Of a stretch of DNA of 64,000 bases, positions 24,077 to 32,782 are shown piece by piece. The position numbers and the translations under genes were made by a program. Source of the stretch: Deltaproteobacteria bacterium (GTDB lineage Bacteria > Desulfobacterota > Desulfomonilia > Desulfomonilales > Desulfomonilaceae); assembly GCA_016875095.1 (NCBI GenBank), contig VGSG01000005.1, positions 1 through 64,000 on the forward strand. Reading direction: 5' to 3'. How positions within the stretch are numbered: position 1 is the stretch's first letter; the number at the start of each line of letters is the position of its first letter. The notes under the pieces are model-generated. The model saw only the letters and a program-made list of their open reading frames with translations. It was not told the origin of the DNA and did not search any database.

Positions 24077-24253
24077 ATGGAACTGACCGAAGCGATGGTC
24101 AACGACGCGAATGAGGACATCATCGAAGTAACCCTGACCGGGGATGAGGACGAATGGAGCGAAATTGCCGCGGTGCTCAAGGAGTCCGATTCTGATTTGG
24201 CCACTGAGTTGGGCCTCAAGATTCTCGAAGCCATTCGCCACGCGGGGAGTTAG
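24077..24253 (+). CDS. Small acidic protein, 58 residues
   Basis: Begins MELTEAMVNDANEDI, contains EVTLTGDEDEWSEIA and ends EAIRHAGS. The ATG at 24077 follows AAGGAGATAGAGG, a strong ribosome site. The peptide is very acidic (about a quarter Asp/Glu) with no signal peptide, membrane segment or cysteine, and probably folds as short helices. The opposite-strand frame covering this stretch looks like a shadow. I know of no family. It lies alone between rsmB and the convergent lipA. Confidence 0.6.
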   Translation: MELTEAMVNDANEDIIEVTLTGDEDEWSEIAAVLKESDSDLATELGLKILEAIRHAGS

Positions 24254-24382
24254 AACCAAGAACTCGGAAGCATACCCTGGCGGCGCTCCTTGAGCGCCGC
24301 TACGCGCCAACCAATCTTCCTCGTCAACCCGGTCGGTTAGTCAGACCCCTTTTGCGCGTAAGACCGAAGAGCGCGCCGCGCT

Positions 24383-25240
24383 TCACGAGGTATGGCCCAT
24401 GATTTCGCCGGCATGAAACGAACTGCGAACCAGCGGCCCCGCCACCACTTTGCTCATGCCCCGGGCCATGGCAAGCGATTTGAGTTCCTCGAACTCGTCC
24501 GGATGCAGATATTTTTCGACCGGATGATGAAGGATTGTCGGCTGCAAGTACTGCCCTATGGTCAACGCATGACACCCCACCCTCACTAAGTCGCTCACCA
24601 GCGCGAGGACTTCATCGAACGTTTCGCCAACCCCTACCATGATGCCTGATTTGGTCAGCATTTTGGGGGCCCATTCCCTCGCCCGTTCCAACAGCTCCAG
24701 CGATCGTTCGTAGGACGCGCCTTGCCTCAACTGGGGGTAGAGCCGCGGCACGGTTTCCAGATTGTGGCTCAGCACGTCCGGATAGGCATCTACGACGACC
24801 CTAAGGGCTTCTTCGGAGCCCTGAAAATCAGGCACGAGCGCCTCGACGCCGGCACTCGGGCAATGCCGGCGAATGGCCCCAATGGTCTCGGCAAACACGC
24901 CCGCCCCGCCATCGGGCAGATCATCCCGGGTGACTGAGGTGATTACCGCAAACTGCAGACCCAGAGCTTTCACTGACGACGCCACCCGAAGCGGCTCGTC
25001 CGCGGGCGCATGCGAGGGGGGGCCGTGCTCCACGGCACAGAATCGACAATTGCGCGTGCATGTGGGTCCGAGGAGGAGAAAGGTAGCGGTGCGCCTATGA
25101 AAGCAGTCCCCGCGGTTGGGGCAACGCGCTTCCTGGCAAACCGTAGCGAGACCCTTCTTGTATGTCCAAGAGCTGATCTCGGCTACGTCCGCCGCGCTTG
25201 GGAGGCGTGATCGCACCCATGAAGGAAGTCGATTGGTCAT
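24383..25240 (-). CDS. lipA: Lipoyl synthase
   Basis: A 285-residue radical SAM enzyme that inserts two sulfurs into octanoyl groups to make the lipoyl cofactor of 2-oxoacid dehydrogenases and the glycine cleavage system. The auxiliary cluster motif CQEARCPNRGDC (CxxxxCxxxxxC) and the radical SAM cluster motif CTRNCRFC are both visible, as are TSVTRDDLPDGGA and the C-terminal RSSFHAGE serine ligand segment. The ATG at 25240 is preferred to a TTG three codons upstream. No lipB is adjacent. Length is usual for the family. Confidence 0.96.
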   Translation of the reverse strand: MTNRLPSWVRSRLPSAADVAEISSWTYKKGLATVCQEARCPNRGDCFHRRTATFLLLGPTCTRNCRFCAVEHGPPSHAPADEPLRVASSVKALGLQFAVITSVTRDDLPDGGAGVFAETIGAIRRHCPSAGVEALVPDFQGSEEALRVVVDAYPDVLSHNLETVPRLYPQLRQGASYERSLELLERAREWAPKMLTKSGIMVGVGETFDEVLALVSDLVRVGCHALTIGQYLQPTILHHPVEKYLHPDEFEELKSLAMARGMSKVVAGPLVRSSFHAGEIMGHTS

Positions 25241-25816
25241 GATCCCCAATGATCATTTTACGTGATGCGGATCGTCTCACGTTATCAACACGAGCGGTCC
25301 CTGATCAAGAGGGCAAGAGAAGGGGGACATTCATTCCGGGGAGAGGCCGCAAAAAGAAAGACCGTCTCCGGTAAGGTATCAAGGGGGGGAGTCATGATAC
25401 AAGTGGAAGACGGCCTTCGTGGCAAGAATTATAGGGGAGGGCCCGTACAAAAGTCAACCCCTGCGACGAAGGAAAAAACACAGGGGTCGAACGACTCCCA
25501 TTCCTATAGATACCATCCGGCCTTGGTCATCAGGATACCGTGTGAGAGCATCTTGTCAAGGTATAAATGTTGATAACGGCATGGGTAGTTTTCCTACCCA
25601 AATATGGCAAGACCGTCCTGTATATCAGTGTGTTAAAACTACCTCTCTCTGCGCCCCAAAAGCCATTGAGTCTCTTCATCCCGAGGGTGTATTATCCCAC
25701 GATCACCGCGCCTAACCCACTCGGGCCGCTCACCCGGGAGTATTTAGGGCCGGCGCTCGGATAGGGTGACGCGTTGGCGCGGGGGTTTCAGTTTTGGGCG
25801 CAGCCGAGGAATTAAC
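25241..25816. other. Intergenic region upstream of the LeuB-like gene
   Basis: Contains a short candidate gene (listed at 25394) and a dyad GGGTAG-TTTTC-CTACCC near 25583-25600 that could be an operator or small hairpin. The sequence around 25550 has a TTGTCA hexamer and an AT-rich stretch but no clear -10 box. Nothing else is supported. Confidence 0.35.
25394..25573 (+). CDS. Possible 59-residue protein or gene remnant
   Basis: An ATG at 25394 lies six bases after a run AAGGGGGG, a strong ribosome site. The peptide starts MIQVEDGLRGKNYRGG, reminiscent only in its first five residues of ABC-transporter ATPases (MIQVE), then becomes Ser/Thr/Tyr-rich without family features. It could be a real orphan peptide or the scar of a longer gene. 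Weak support. Confidence 0.25.
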   Translation: MIQVEDGLRGKNYRGGPVQKSTPATKEKTQGSNDSHSYRYHPALVIRIPCESILSRYKC

Positions 25817-26878
25817 ATGGGCAGCACGTTCAATGTGGCGGTAATTCCGGGAGATTGCACTGGGCCGGAAGTGATGAGAGAAGGAAAAAAGGTTCTGAAA
25901 GCCGCAGGAGCCCGGCACGGATTTGCCTTGAACTTCTTCGAGATCGATCTGGGTGGCGAGCGCTATCTCAGGACCGGCGAAACCTTGCCTGACTCGGTAA
26001 TCGAGGAATTGCGCCGTATGGACGCCATTTATCTGGGCGCGCTCGGACACCCGGACGTCCCCCCGGGAATCCTGGAGCAAAAAATCCTCTTGAGGCTACG
26101 GTTTGAGCTGGATCAGTACGTCAACCTGCGGCCCGTCAAGCTTTATCCACACGTAGACACCCCTCTGAAGGACAAGGGCCCCGATGAGATTGATTTTGTC
26201 ATCGTTCGGGAAAACACTGAAGGCTTTTACGTGGGCGCGGGCGGCTTTCTCAAACGAGGCACCGCTGACGAGATAGCTGTCCAAGAGTGTATTTGCACCC
26301 GGAAAGGTGTGGAGCGCCTCCTCCGGTATGCGTTCGAGCTTGCCGGCCGGAGGGGGAAACGCCGCGCGCTCACCCTGTGCGGGAAGAGCAATGTGCTGAC
26401 CTATGCTTGGGATCTCTGGAGCAGGGCATTCACCGAGCTTTCGCAAAGCTATCCGGATGTGACTATCGACTACGCGCACGTGGACGCGCTCTGTATGTGG
26501 ATGGTGAAGAACCCCGAACGGTTTGACGTCATAGCCACCGACAACATGTTCGGAGACATCATCACGGACCTCGGGGCGATCATCCAGGGCGGAATGGGAA
26601 TTGCCGCGGGAGGAAACATAAATCCCGAAGGCGTTTCCATGTTCGAGCCCATAGGAGGGTCCGCGCCCAAGTACACGGGGAAAAACCAGATTAACCCACT
26701 GGCCTGCATCCTAGCGGGAGCGCTGATGCTCGAAAATTTGGGATTGGCCGCGGCTGCCCGCGCGGTGGAAGACGCCGTGGTCCAGGTGGTCTCCCGCGAC
26801 ATCGAGAGCCTTGACGCCGGCCGAATGGGTCGTACGACTCAAGAGGTCGGTGACCTGGTGGCAGGCTACCTTACTTAG
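25817..26878 (+). CDS. leuB: Isocitrate/isopropylmalate dehydrogenase family protein (probable 3-isopropylmalate dehydrogenase)
   Basis: A 353-residue beta-decarboxylating dehydrogenase. Visible elements: N-terminal VIPGDCTGPEV (GDxxGPE), the substrate arginine region LRPVKLYP, RENTEGFYVGAGG, the KSNVLTYA lysine segment, ATDNMFGDIITDLGA (metal-binding aspartates) and EPIGGSAPKYTGKNQINPLA near the NAD site. The start is ATG 25817 after GAGG. Sequence traits fit 3-isopropylmalate dehydrogenase of leucine synthesis, but tartrate or homoisocitrate dehydrogenases are close relatives, so substrate assignment is moderate. LeuC lies about 33 kb away, and IlvE about 23 kb away; neither is in the same operon. 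Confidence 0.88.
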   Translation: MGSTFNVAVIPGDCTGPEVMREGKKVLKAAGARHGFALNFFEIDLGGERYLRTGETLPDSVIEELRRMDAIYLGALGHPDVPPGILEQKILLRLRFELDQYVNLRPVKLYPHVDTPLKDKGPDEIDFVIVRENTEGFYVGAGGFLKRGTADEIAVQECICTRKGVERLLRYAFELAGRRGKRRALTLCGKSNVLTYAWDLWSRAFTELSQSYPDVTIDYAHVDALCMWMVKNPERFDVIATDNMFGDIITDLGAIIQGGMGIAAGGNINPEGVSMFEPIGGSAPKYTGKNQINPLACILAGALMLENLGLAAAARAVEDAVVQVVSRDIESLDAGRMGRTTQEVGDLVAGYLT

Positions 26879-27183
26879 TCCGGGCGGATAAATAACCCTG
26901 TGTCCCTCAATCAGGGTTCCAATCCCTGACCCGGCGAGCGCGTGGAGGTATGCGGCCGGCCTCCCGGCCTCAATCGGGCAGCGCTGCGGTTCCCCTGCGG
27001 CCCACAGGCGCGCCGCATCCTATACGCCGTTTCCGCTGGGAGAGGTTCGGGCTTCCTTGACACGCGCGCAGGCGGGGAGGTAAAACAAGCCCAATAGGGC
27101 CTGCTTCCCGGTCGGCTCGTGGCGCAAGGCCGCGGCAAGACCGGCAATTCGGCGGGAGCAGGTGAGACACGACATACATTCAC
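26879..27183. other. Intergenic region with a tRNA T-arm-like fragment
   Basis: Between leuB and the RNase J gene. Around 26911-26931 a hairpin AGG-GTTCCAATC-CCT resembles a tRNA T-arm and is followed by CCCGGCGA, which can pair with CCGGG near 26880. The D-arm and a 7-base anticodon loop are missing, so it is not called a tRNA. Further GC-rich dyads lie near 26950-27120. No gene is supported. Confidence 0.4.
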
Positions 27184-28854
27184 ATGCCAGAAAATGAGAA
27201 TTCCACTCTGAACATACTACCGTTGGGGGGGCTGGGCGAGATCGGGATGAACATGATGGCCGTGTCCTGGGGCAAGGACGCGCTCGTCATAGACGCGGGC
27301 CTCATGTTCCCGGATCAGTCGATGCCCGGGGTGGACCTCGTCATACCCGACGTCGAACTCCTCGTGCGGCAGGGGTGGAACGTGCTGGGTATCATCCTCA
27401 CCCACGGTCACGAAGACCACATCGGTGCCCTCCCGTACGTCCTCCCCAGGATTTCCACTCCTGTTTACGCCACATCTTTCACTATGGGCCTCGTGGAGCA
27501 CAAGCTCGAAGAATTCGGGCTCTTGGCGACTACCGAGAGGCGCGAGGTATCCCCGGGAACCTCGGTGCGACTGGGGCCTTTTGAGGTTGATTTCTTTTCC
27601 ATGTGCCACTCTATTGCGGATAGCGTGGGATTGGCTTTGAGAACCCCCACGGGCCTTCTCTTGCATTCGGGCGACTTCAAAATAGATCCCAATCCCATTG
27701 ATGGGAAGCTTTGCGACCTGGCGAAAATTGCGGCATACGGGGATGAGGGAGTGCTGGCCCTCTTCTCAGATAGCACCAACGTCGAAAACGAAGGCCGCAC
27801 CGGTTCCGAGAGCGCGGTTCGCCCCGTTCTCGAAGGCCTTTTCAGGGAAGCCGCAGGACGGGTTTTGGTTGCCACGTTTTCCTCGAATACGCACCGGCTT
27901 CAGCAAGTGTTGGATCTTTCCCACGCGTGCGGGCGCAAGGTCGTCCTCGTAGGACGGTCTATGGAGGTAACCACGAGGATCGCGCAGGAGAGGCGATGCC
28001 TCCACCTTCCGCCGGAGATCTTCGTTGATGTTAAGGATATCAACAACTTACCGGACGAACGGTTGACCATACTATCAACCGGTTCGCAAGGAGAGCCGCT
28101 ATCCACGTTGGCTCTCATGGCTGCGGATCGCCACAAGTATTTGCAGGTGAAGAAAGGCGATCTCCTCGTGCTTTCGTCTCGATTCATCCCCGGGAATGAA
28201 AAGGCCATCACCCAGATCATCAACGAATTCTTCCACCGTGGAGCGCGAGTGGAGTACGAGAAAATCCTTCCGGTGCACGTTTCCGGCCATGCAGGACGCG
28301 AGGAGCTCCGTACCGTGCTCCGACTGGCGCGTCCTCGCTATTTCATTCCTGTGCATGGGGAGCGCCGGCACCTTGTGCGCCACGGCCACCTTGCCACAGA
28401 GGAAGGTATTTCGGAGGATCGGATCATCATTGCTCAGGATGGAGATCTTATCGAGTTGTCACAGAGTGGGGCCCGCATTGCTCACCAGGAAGAAGTGAAA
28501 CGCGTCTTCGTGGACGGGAAGGGTGTGGGAGACATTGGAAACGAAGTCCTGAGGGATCGCCGCCTGCTCTCCGAAGTAGGACTTGTCACTGTTGTTGTGG
28601 TGATCAGGGGAGACACGGGAGAAATTGTCTCAGGCCCGCAGGTCTACACACGCGGGGTTACGTATCAGGAACTGGAGGACGAGCTGCTGCACGGCGCCGC
28701 TGCCGCGGTAAAGCAAAAGCTCGCGGAACTCCCGCTGCGACCGGGCGAGGAATGGGCTGAATATCAAGAGGAGATGCGGCTGGCGGTGCGACGGCATATC
28801 AAACGCGTTCTGGGCCGAAAGCCGCTGGTCCAGACCATAGTGGTGAAGACCTAA
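27184..28854 (+). CDS. rnj: Ribonuclease J
   Basis: A 556-residue enzyme of the metallo-beta-lactamase/beta-CASP family. The catalytic motif is LTHGHEDHIGALPY. Other expected blocks are LLHSGDFKIDPNP, FSDSTNVENEGRTGSE (beta-CASP start), ILSTGSQGEPLS, SSRFIPGNEKAI, VHVSGHAGREEL and FIPVHGERRHL; the C-terminal ~100 residues match the RNase J extension. It acts as 5'-3' exo- and endonuclease in mRNA decay and rRNA processing. Start ATG 27184 lacks a strong ribosome site. The gene is monocistronic, with a possible weak hairpin-T terminator near 28905-28930. Confidence 0.95.
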   Translation: MPENENSTLNILPLGGLGEIGMNMMAVSWGKDALVIDAGLMFPDQSMPGVDLVIPDVELLVRQGWNVLGIILTHGHEDHIGALPYVLPRISTPVYATSFTMGLVEHKLEEFGLLATTERREVSPGTSVRLGPFEVDFFSMCHSIADSVGLALRTPTGLLLHSGDFKIDPNPIDGKLCDLAKIAAYGDEGVLALFSDSTNVENEGRTGSESAVRPVLEGLFREAAGRVLVATFSSNTHRLQQVLDLSHACGRKVVLVGRSMEVTTRIAQERRCLHLPPEIFVDVKDINNLPDERLTILSTGSQGEPLSTLALMAADRHKYLQVKKGDLLVLSSRFIPGNEKAITQIINEFFHRGARVEYEKILPVHVSGHAGREELRTVLRLARPRYFIPVHGERRHLVRHGHLATEEGISEDRIIIAQDGDLIELSQSGARIAHQEEVKRVFVDGKGVGDIGNEVLRDRRLLSEVGLVTVVVVIRGDTGEIVSGPQVYTRGVTYQELEDELLHGAAAAVKQKLAELPLRPGEEWAEYQEEMRLAVRRHIKRVLGRKPLVQTIVVKT

Positions 28855-29178
28855 GTTCTTCGTAAGGGTGAGTCGTCGGGCGAGCGAGGCGCTTCCGGGC
28901 GCGGAGCGGCGTTCCGACTTTTTTTTGTCGAGCGCTTTTTTGTCTTGAACCGGCCGCTCTCATGAAGTATGGTGGCTTCGGTCGATAGGAACCGAGGAAA
29001 GACAAGTCTCGGGCGGGTCTTCGGGCAGGACGGCCGGGAGCGGAGGAATCTTTTTCCTGCCGGGACGCGCTGAGCCGGGATTTTGCTTGACAACGGCGCA
29101 AAACGCGTGGTACGTTGACTTGAATCGTGGATGACGCCGCATTCTTTTGGAGTATGCTTCATTTAAGGAGGGTTTAGG
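28855..29178. other. Intergenic region before the cysteine-rich secreted protein
   Basis: Downstream of rnj there is a CGGA/TCCG mini-hairpin followed by ACTTTTTTTTG near 28905-28927, a plausible weak terminator. The promoter for the next gene is listed at 29087-29116. No gene is supported. Confidence 0.4.
29087..29116 (+). promoter_or_regulatory. Probable sigma-70-type promoter
   Basis: TTGACA at 29087-29092 and TACGTT at 29111-29116 with an 18-base spacer. It lies about 60 bases before the ATG at 29179. The -10 box matches consensus only in part. Confidence 0.5.
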
Positions 29179-29481
29179 ATGAAGAAGTCGTTGATTACTG
29201 TGGTGGCGCTGGTAGCCTGCATGGCATTCGCAGGTACGGTCTTCGCGAGCTGGGACTGTTTCCAGCCTGCTTATCCGACCTTCAAGATGCCTCCGTGCAA
29301 AGATCAAGTTCTTTGCAAAGGCAAGACTGCTGGTAAGACCAAGCTTTGCGGCCCGTGCGCTCCGACCATTTCCTGGAAGGGCAGCTGGGTGAGCTATAGC
29401 CTGTGCCCCGGCAGCAAGATGCTGGATCCCAAAGCGGCGAAGAAGCCGGCTGCCAAGAAGGCTGCGCCGAAAAAGAAATAA
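29179..29481 (+). CDS. Small secreted cysteine-containing protein with Lys/Ala-rich tail
   Basis: A 100-residue protein with a clear Sec signal peptide (MKKSLITVVALVACMAFAG, cleavage likely after VFA at residue 23). The mature part has six cysteines (27, 40, 46, 57, 60, 76), including CGPC at 57-60, and ends in a repetitive basic tail, KAAKKPAAKKAAPKKK, resembling histone-H1-like or nucleoid-protein tails. The ribosome site is AAGGAGG. No family is recognised. CGPC resembles a thioredoxin-type active site but sits outside any visible thioredoxin fold, so redox function is speculative. The basic tail could bind anionic envelope polymers. Confidence 0.72.
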   Translation: MKKSLITVVALVACMAFAGTVFASWDCFQPAYPTFKMPPCKDQVLCKGKTAGKTKLCGPCAPTISWKGSWVSYSLCPGSKMLDPKAAKKPAAKKAAPKKK

Positions 29482-29580
29482 CAGCGGATCTATTGATCAC
29501 CATGGATTCGGGCTCGCTCCTCTATGCCCAGGGGTGGGCCCGGAACCTTTCAGATAGGGTCCGAATTCGAGCTGGAAAAA

Positions 29581-29608
29581 GCCCCTCCAGACGGTGAGGG
29601 GCTTTTTT
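29581..29608 (+). terminator. Rho-independent terminator
   Basis: Stem GCCCCTC/GAGGGGC (29581-29587 and 29596-29602) with an 8-base loop, followed by six T residues. It ends the transcript of the secreted cysteine protein. The next gene's frame opens at once behind it. Confidence 0.9.
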
Positions 29609-29639
29609 GGTTCTCGCCCGTGGCCTGGCGGATGTCCCT

Positions 29640-30365
29640 GTGAGGATCGAGATCAGGAACAGGCACACCGGGGAAGCAATCTTCAGCGGTGATGCAGCAT
29701 CGGTGAAGGAACTCTTAGCGCGCCATTGGAAGGCGGGCCTGGAAATAGGCGCCGCAAACATGGCTGGGGCAAACTTAGTTGGACTCAAGCTGGCTGCGGC
29801 CAACCTGGCGGGCGCCAACCTGGCGGGCGCCAACCTGACAGGCGCGGACCTCTCTTCAGCCCGTATGCAAGAGTGCAATCTAACCAGAAGCAACCTGACG
29901 AACGCTCTTCTTACCAACGCAGACCTGACAGGCGCCAACCTGACGGGCGCGGATCTCACGATGGCCGCGTTGGCGAGCGCCACCTTATCAAACGCAGATC
30001 TTTACTGGGCAAGTCTCGTGGGAGCGAACCTCACCGGCGCAACACTTTCTGAGGCCAATCTGGCCAAGAGCAACCTTACTATGGCCATATTCACACGAGC
30101 CGACCTCTTCTGGGCTGACTTGAACGCCGCGAATCTCACCATGGCCATCCTGAACCATGCGTCACTTACTGTTGCTTCTATGACAAAAGCCATACTGACC
30201 AAGGCTAATTTGACCGGCGCAACTCTCGCAGGCGCGGATCTGACCGCCGCTGATTTGTCAGAGGCCGACCTGACGGGCGCAGACCTTTCAGATGCAATCC
30301 TCGAAGGCGCGAACCTACAAGGAACCATTCTTACGGATGCCAACCTCGCGCGAGTGAAGAGATAG
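29640..30365 (+). CDS. Pentapeptide repeat protein
   Basis: A ~241-residue protein. After a leader VRIEIRNRHTGEAIFSG and a short helix, residues ~45-240 are almost entirely A(N/D)LxX pentapeptides (for example ANLAGANLAGANLTG, ADLTGANLTGADLT), which form a right-handed quadrilateral beta-helix. A TTG at 29607 would place the start inside the terminator T-run, so the GTG at 29640 is chosen; it matches the usual start of this class, where the first residues read RIEIxxRxTG. Some relatives (Qnr, MfpA) mimic DNA and protect gyrase, but most are of unknown function. No signal peptide. Monocistronic by position. Confidence 0.85.
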   Translation: MRIEIRNRHTGEAIFSGDAASVKELLARHWKAGLEIGAANMAGANLVGLKLAAANLAGANLAGANLTGADLSSARMQECNLTRSNLTNALLTNADLTGANLTGADLTMAALASATLSNADLYWASLVGANLTGATLSEANLAKSNLTMAIFTRADLFWADLNAANLTMAILNHASLTVASMTKAILTKANLTGATLAGADLTAADLSEADLTGADLSDAILEGANLQGTILTDANLARVKR

Positions 30366-30849
30366 TCCCGCGACTTGCGCCTAGTTCATCAGGGTTGGAC
30401 CGCCTAGCCCCTGGGCCGATGCGCTGCGGTCGTGACAGCTTCGCGGCAAACCCATCCATCTCCTTACCAGCCACTTTATCGGACCACACCACTGCCTACC
30501 ATAAGCGATCCACCGGTAAAGAAGGCAAGCAGTACTATCTGATACCGGTTCGCTTTCAAGCGGTGAAGATCAAGTCGGACCAAAAGAGCGCACACCTGAG
30601 CTTTGGCGGGTCCGTGTCTGACTTAGAGGACTGTTCATTGTTTGACCGCGCACGGGTATAAGGGGCTTCCGTTTGCAGGCGCGCGTCCGAGAGGCCGGCA
30701 GGGTCGAGGTAAACAATGACCGCCGCGCGCTCAGGATAGCGAGCAGCCCTCCTCCTCGCAAGAATCCGGAACGATTTCTCCGAATTGCACGGGACTATTG
30801 ACTATGACTCGCACCTACTGTCTCCGTTATTGCCTAATCCGAAGTCCAA
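30366..30849. other. Intergenic region, no supported gene
   Basis: Nearly 490 bases between the pentapeptide-repeat gene and the end of the convergent DUF3786 gene. Short frames exist on both strands, but none has a ribosome site or recognisable composition. No T-run terminator is evident. Confidence 0.45.
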
Positions 30850-31521
30850 TCATTCGGCCAACCGATGCACGAGAAACTCCGCAAGCGCTGCGAGGCCGTG
30901 GGTCGGCATATAATTGCTCGCCGACACATCGAAGAGGATCTTACTATACGGAGGAAATTCATCATCACCCCTCCAGAGCATGAGGGCAATGGGCACGCGC
31001 GGAAAAAAATGGAACAAGTAGCCTTCGTCTCCCAGGTCCAGAGGTTTCCCCGACCAGCGAAGAACTCTGGAAATCCTCTCCTCATACCCGAACCCGAAGA
31101 ATCGGTCCAAGATGTCCCTGATCGAGCGCGAGAAATGCGCTCCAAGGACCGCGCCGTGGTGAAGCGACCGAACGTCGATCCACGTGCCCATGACCCGGAC
31201 AGCGGCGCCCTCATTTTCTGCGGCGGTTACTATATGCCGAAGCACGAGCACTTTGAGAGGAAGGCTGTCCAAATCCGGATGCTCGGCCCTTATCCCATAC
31301 GGCAGGAGCCGAAGAACAAACCAACTGTGGAGGAAGGGAATAACGACCCGCGGAACGCCGTCCCCACGATACTTGGAGCCCGTAGTCTCCTCGATCTTAA
31401 GGGGATCTATTCTTTTGGCCTGACGTATGAGTTCGTCATACGCCTCTTCGAGGCGCGCTACGTTCTTGCCGGTCCGAGCCCTTTCCAGCCACATGGTGTA
31501 TTCATCCGGCCTGATTGACAT
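30850..31521 (-). CDS. DUF3786 domain-containing protein
   Basis: A 223-residue cytoplasmic protein. Features matching DUF3786 are the early YDELIRQAKRIDP segment, the WxVxxxPYxI-like strand (SWFVLRLLPYGI), VLVLRHIVTAAEN, and FFPRVPIALMLWRGDDEFPP ending in a conserved GLAALAEFLVHRL. The family is common in sulfate-reducing and related anaerobes and in some clostridia, sometimes close to cobalamin or corrinoid genes, but its function is unknown. It stands alone here. The start ATG 31521 is preceded by only a weak ribosome site. Confidence 0.82.
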   Translation of the reverse strand: MSIRPDEYTMWLERARTGKNVARLEEAYDELIRQAKRIDPLKIEETTGSKYRGDGVPRVVIPFLHSWFVLRLLPYGIRAEHPDLDSLPLKVLVLRHIVTAAENEGAAVRVMGTWIDVRSLHHGAVLGAHFSRSIRDILDRFFGFGYEERISRVLRWSGKPLDLGDEGYLFHFFPRVPIALMLWRGDDEFPPYSKILFDVSASNYMPTHGLAALAEFLVHRLAE

Positions 31522-31632
31522 GACCTATTCGCCGCGCCTTCCTAAACGTAACCGTGATGGACCCAATGTCAAGGCCAGCGCAGTCCGCCGCGAGCCCACA
31601 CATGGAAGAACCAAAGACCTGCCCAAAACGAC

Positions 31633-31663
31633 AAAGACCTCATCCCGAAAGGATGAGGTCTTT
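31633..31663 (-). terminator. Terminator hairpin of the envelope-protein gene
   Basis: A perfect 13-bp stem (31633-31645 and 31651-31663; AAAGACCTCATCC and its complement) with a 5-base loop, about 37 bp behind the stop of the minus-strand gene at 31700. On the minus strand it ends in TTT, then GTCGTTTTGGG, so the T-run is interrupted. Confidence 0.7.
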
Positions 31664-31699
31664 GCGTATTTCCGAACCCAGCCCTGTATGCTCAGAAGG

Positions 31700-32689
31700 T
31701 TAGAATGGAAGTCCCAGGTCTACGGCAACCTTGCCGCCGACTATCCAGACGTTCCGAGTAAAGGAAGAATCATATTCTTGGGTAAAAAGCCCCAACCCCG
31801 GCGCGTTGGCGTTTAAATCGAGCGTGAGGTGAGACCGAGCCTGCAACGAACTCACCTTGGCAAATCCGCCCCAGCTCGCGTTGCCGAACATCTTGCGCGT
31901 ATATTCAGCCCACGCCTCAATAAAATGACCGCCCTGGAACCCGCCGCTCACCTCGACGCTTATGGGGACCCCGACCTGCGAGAGCCCTTCTCGGTACTTG
32001 ATGTCACCCAGCGTGGTGAACATCCCGACCGCGCCGACGGTCAAGGCTGAATCCGCATACACCCAGCTCATCACCCCGCCCACAAAGGGCTCGTATACGT
32101 TGATTTTGAGGTCTGCGCTGTCGTTCGTAGTGCCCAGGAACCCAGTGGCGGCTGTCGGACTCGAGTAAGCGACCTGGAACGAATCCCAACGCAGGCCAGC
32201 GACAAACGCGAAGGTCTCGCCGCAAGGATAGGCCCAAAGAACCTGAGCTGTAAACCAGTCAGTGCTCGTCGACCAATCACGATAGATGACCGCCGCCGAG
32301 GTATATCGGTTATACTGCTCATAGGCCGTTGTTTGGCTGGGAACCATGTACGAGCCGCTCAAGACCAGCGCGCCCGCGGGGCCGAAGCGCAGGGGAAGAG
32401 CCAGCTCCAGCCAGAGTCCCTCGTTTCTCCATCGTGTGCTTATGCTGTCGATTCTCGACGCCCCCAGGTTGGTCGCATCCAACGCAAAACGGGTGTCCCC
32501 CATATTGCCGACGTAACCGATGTAACCAGACGGCGCGCCCAGAATCGAGGCCTTGGGGTCTGCCCCGCAACCTGCGCCCCCCAAACCTGGGAAGAGTCCG
32601 GGCAACCCGGGAAGGGCCTGCGCGCCGACTAAGGCCGGCGCCGCGACAAGCGCGAATACTGCGGTCAGTAGAACAACACCACTCCTCAT
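31700..32689 (-). CDS. Outer-membrane beta-barrel-like secreted protein
   Basis: A 329-residue protein with a signal peptide (MRSGVVLLTAVFALVAAPAL, cleavage after VGA). The mature part alternates hydrophobic and polar residues and is rich in Gly/Tyr/Trp/Phe (for example GYIGYVGNMGDTRFALDAT, GAVGMFTTLGDIKYREG), and it ends in a C-terminal phenylalanine (VAVDLGLPF), a hallmark of BAM-assembled outer membrane proteins. The function is unknown; a porin or structural role is likely. A consensus promoter lies about 95 bp upstream and a strong hairpin downstream, so it forms its own transcription unit. Confidence 0.78.
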   Translation of the reverse strand: MRSGVVLLTAVFALVAAPALVGAQALPGLPGLFPGLGGAGCGADPKASILGAPSGYIGYVGNMGDTRFALDATNLGASRIDSISTRWRNEGLWLELALPLRFGPAGALVLSGSYMVPSQTTAYEQYNRYTSAAVIYRDWSTSTDWFTAQVLWAYPCGETFAFVAGLRWDSFQVAYSSPTAATGFLGTTNDSADLKINVYEPFVGGVMSWVYADSALTVGAVGMFTTLGDIKYREGLSQVGVPISVEVSGGFQGGHFIEAWAEYTRKMFGNASWGGFAKVSSLQARSHLTLDLNANAPGLGLFTQEYDSSFTRNVWIVGGKVAVDLGLPF

Positions 32690-32782
32690 ATCTTGACCCT
32701 CCTACACAGAAAAGACATGCCCCTCCTGATCACCCAGAAGGCAGCGAGTTAAACGTTCATACACACTCATTTGGATGTTAAA

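Noticed and set aside
23690-24310. Minus-strand frame of 206 codons
   Set aside because: Overlaps a better-supported small plus-strand gene and lacks family features; biased composition.
26879-26940. tRNA-like fragment (T-arm GTTCCAATC and partial acceptor pairing)
   Set aside because: Only about 60 bases, no D-arm, no 7-base anticodon loop, and C instead of purine at T-loop position 57. It may be a chance hairpin or a tRNA remnant; a tRNAscan-SE/Infernal run would decide.
29087-29481. Thioredoxin-like function from the CGPC motif
   Set aside because: The surrounding sequence lacks the strands and cis-proline segment of a thioredoxin fold, so the motif alone is not enough.
29607-29639. TTG start for the pentapeptide-repeat protein
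   Set aside because: It lies within the T-run of a terminator; the GTG at 29640 gives an N-terminus typical of the class.
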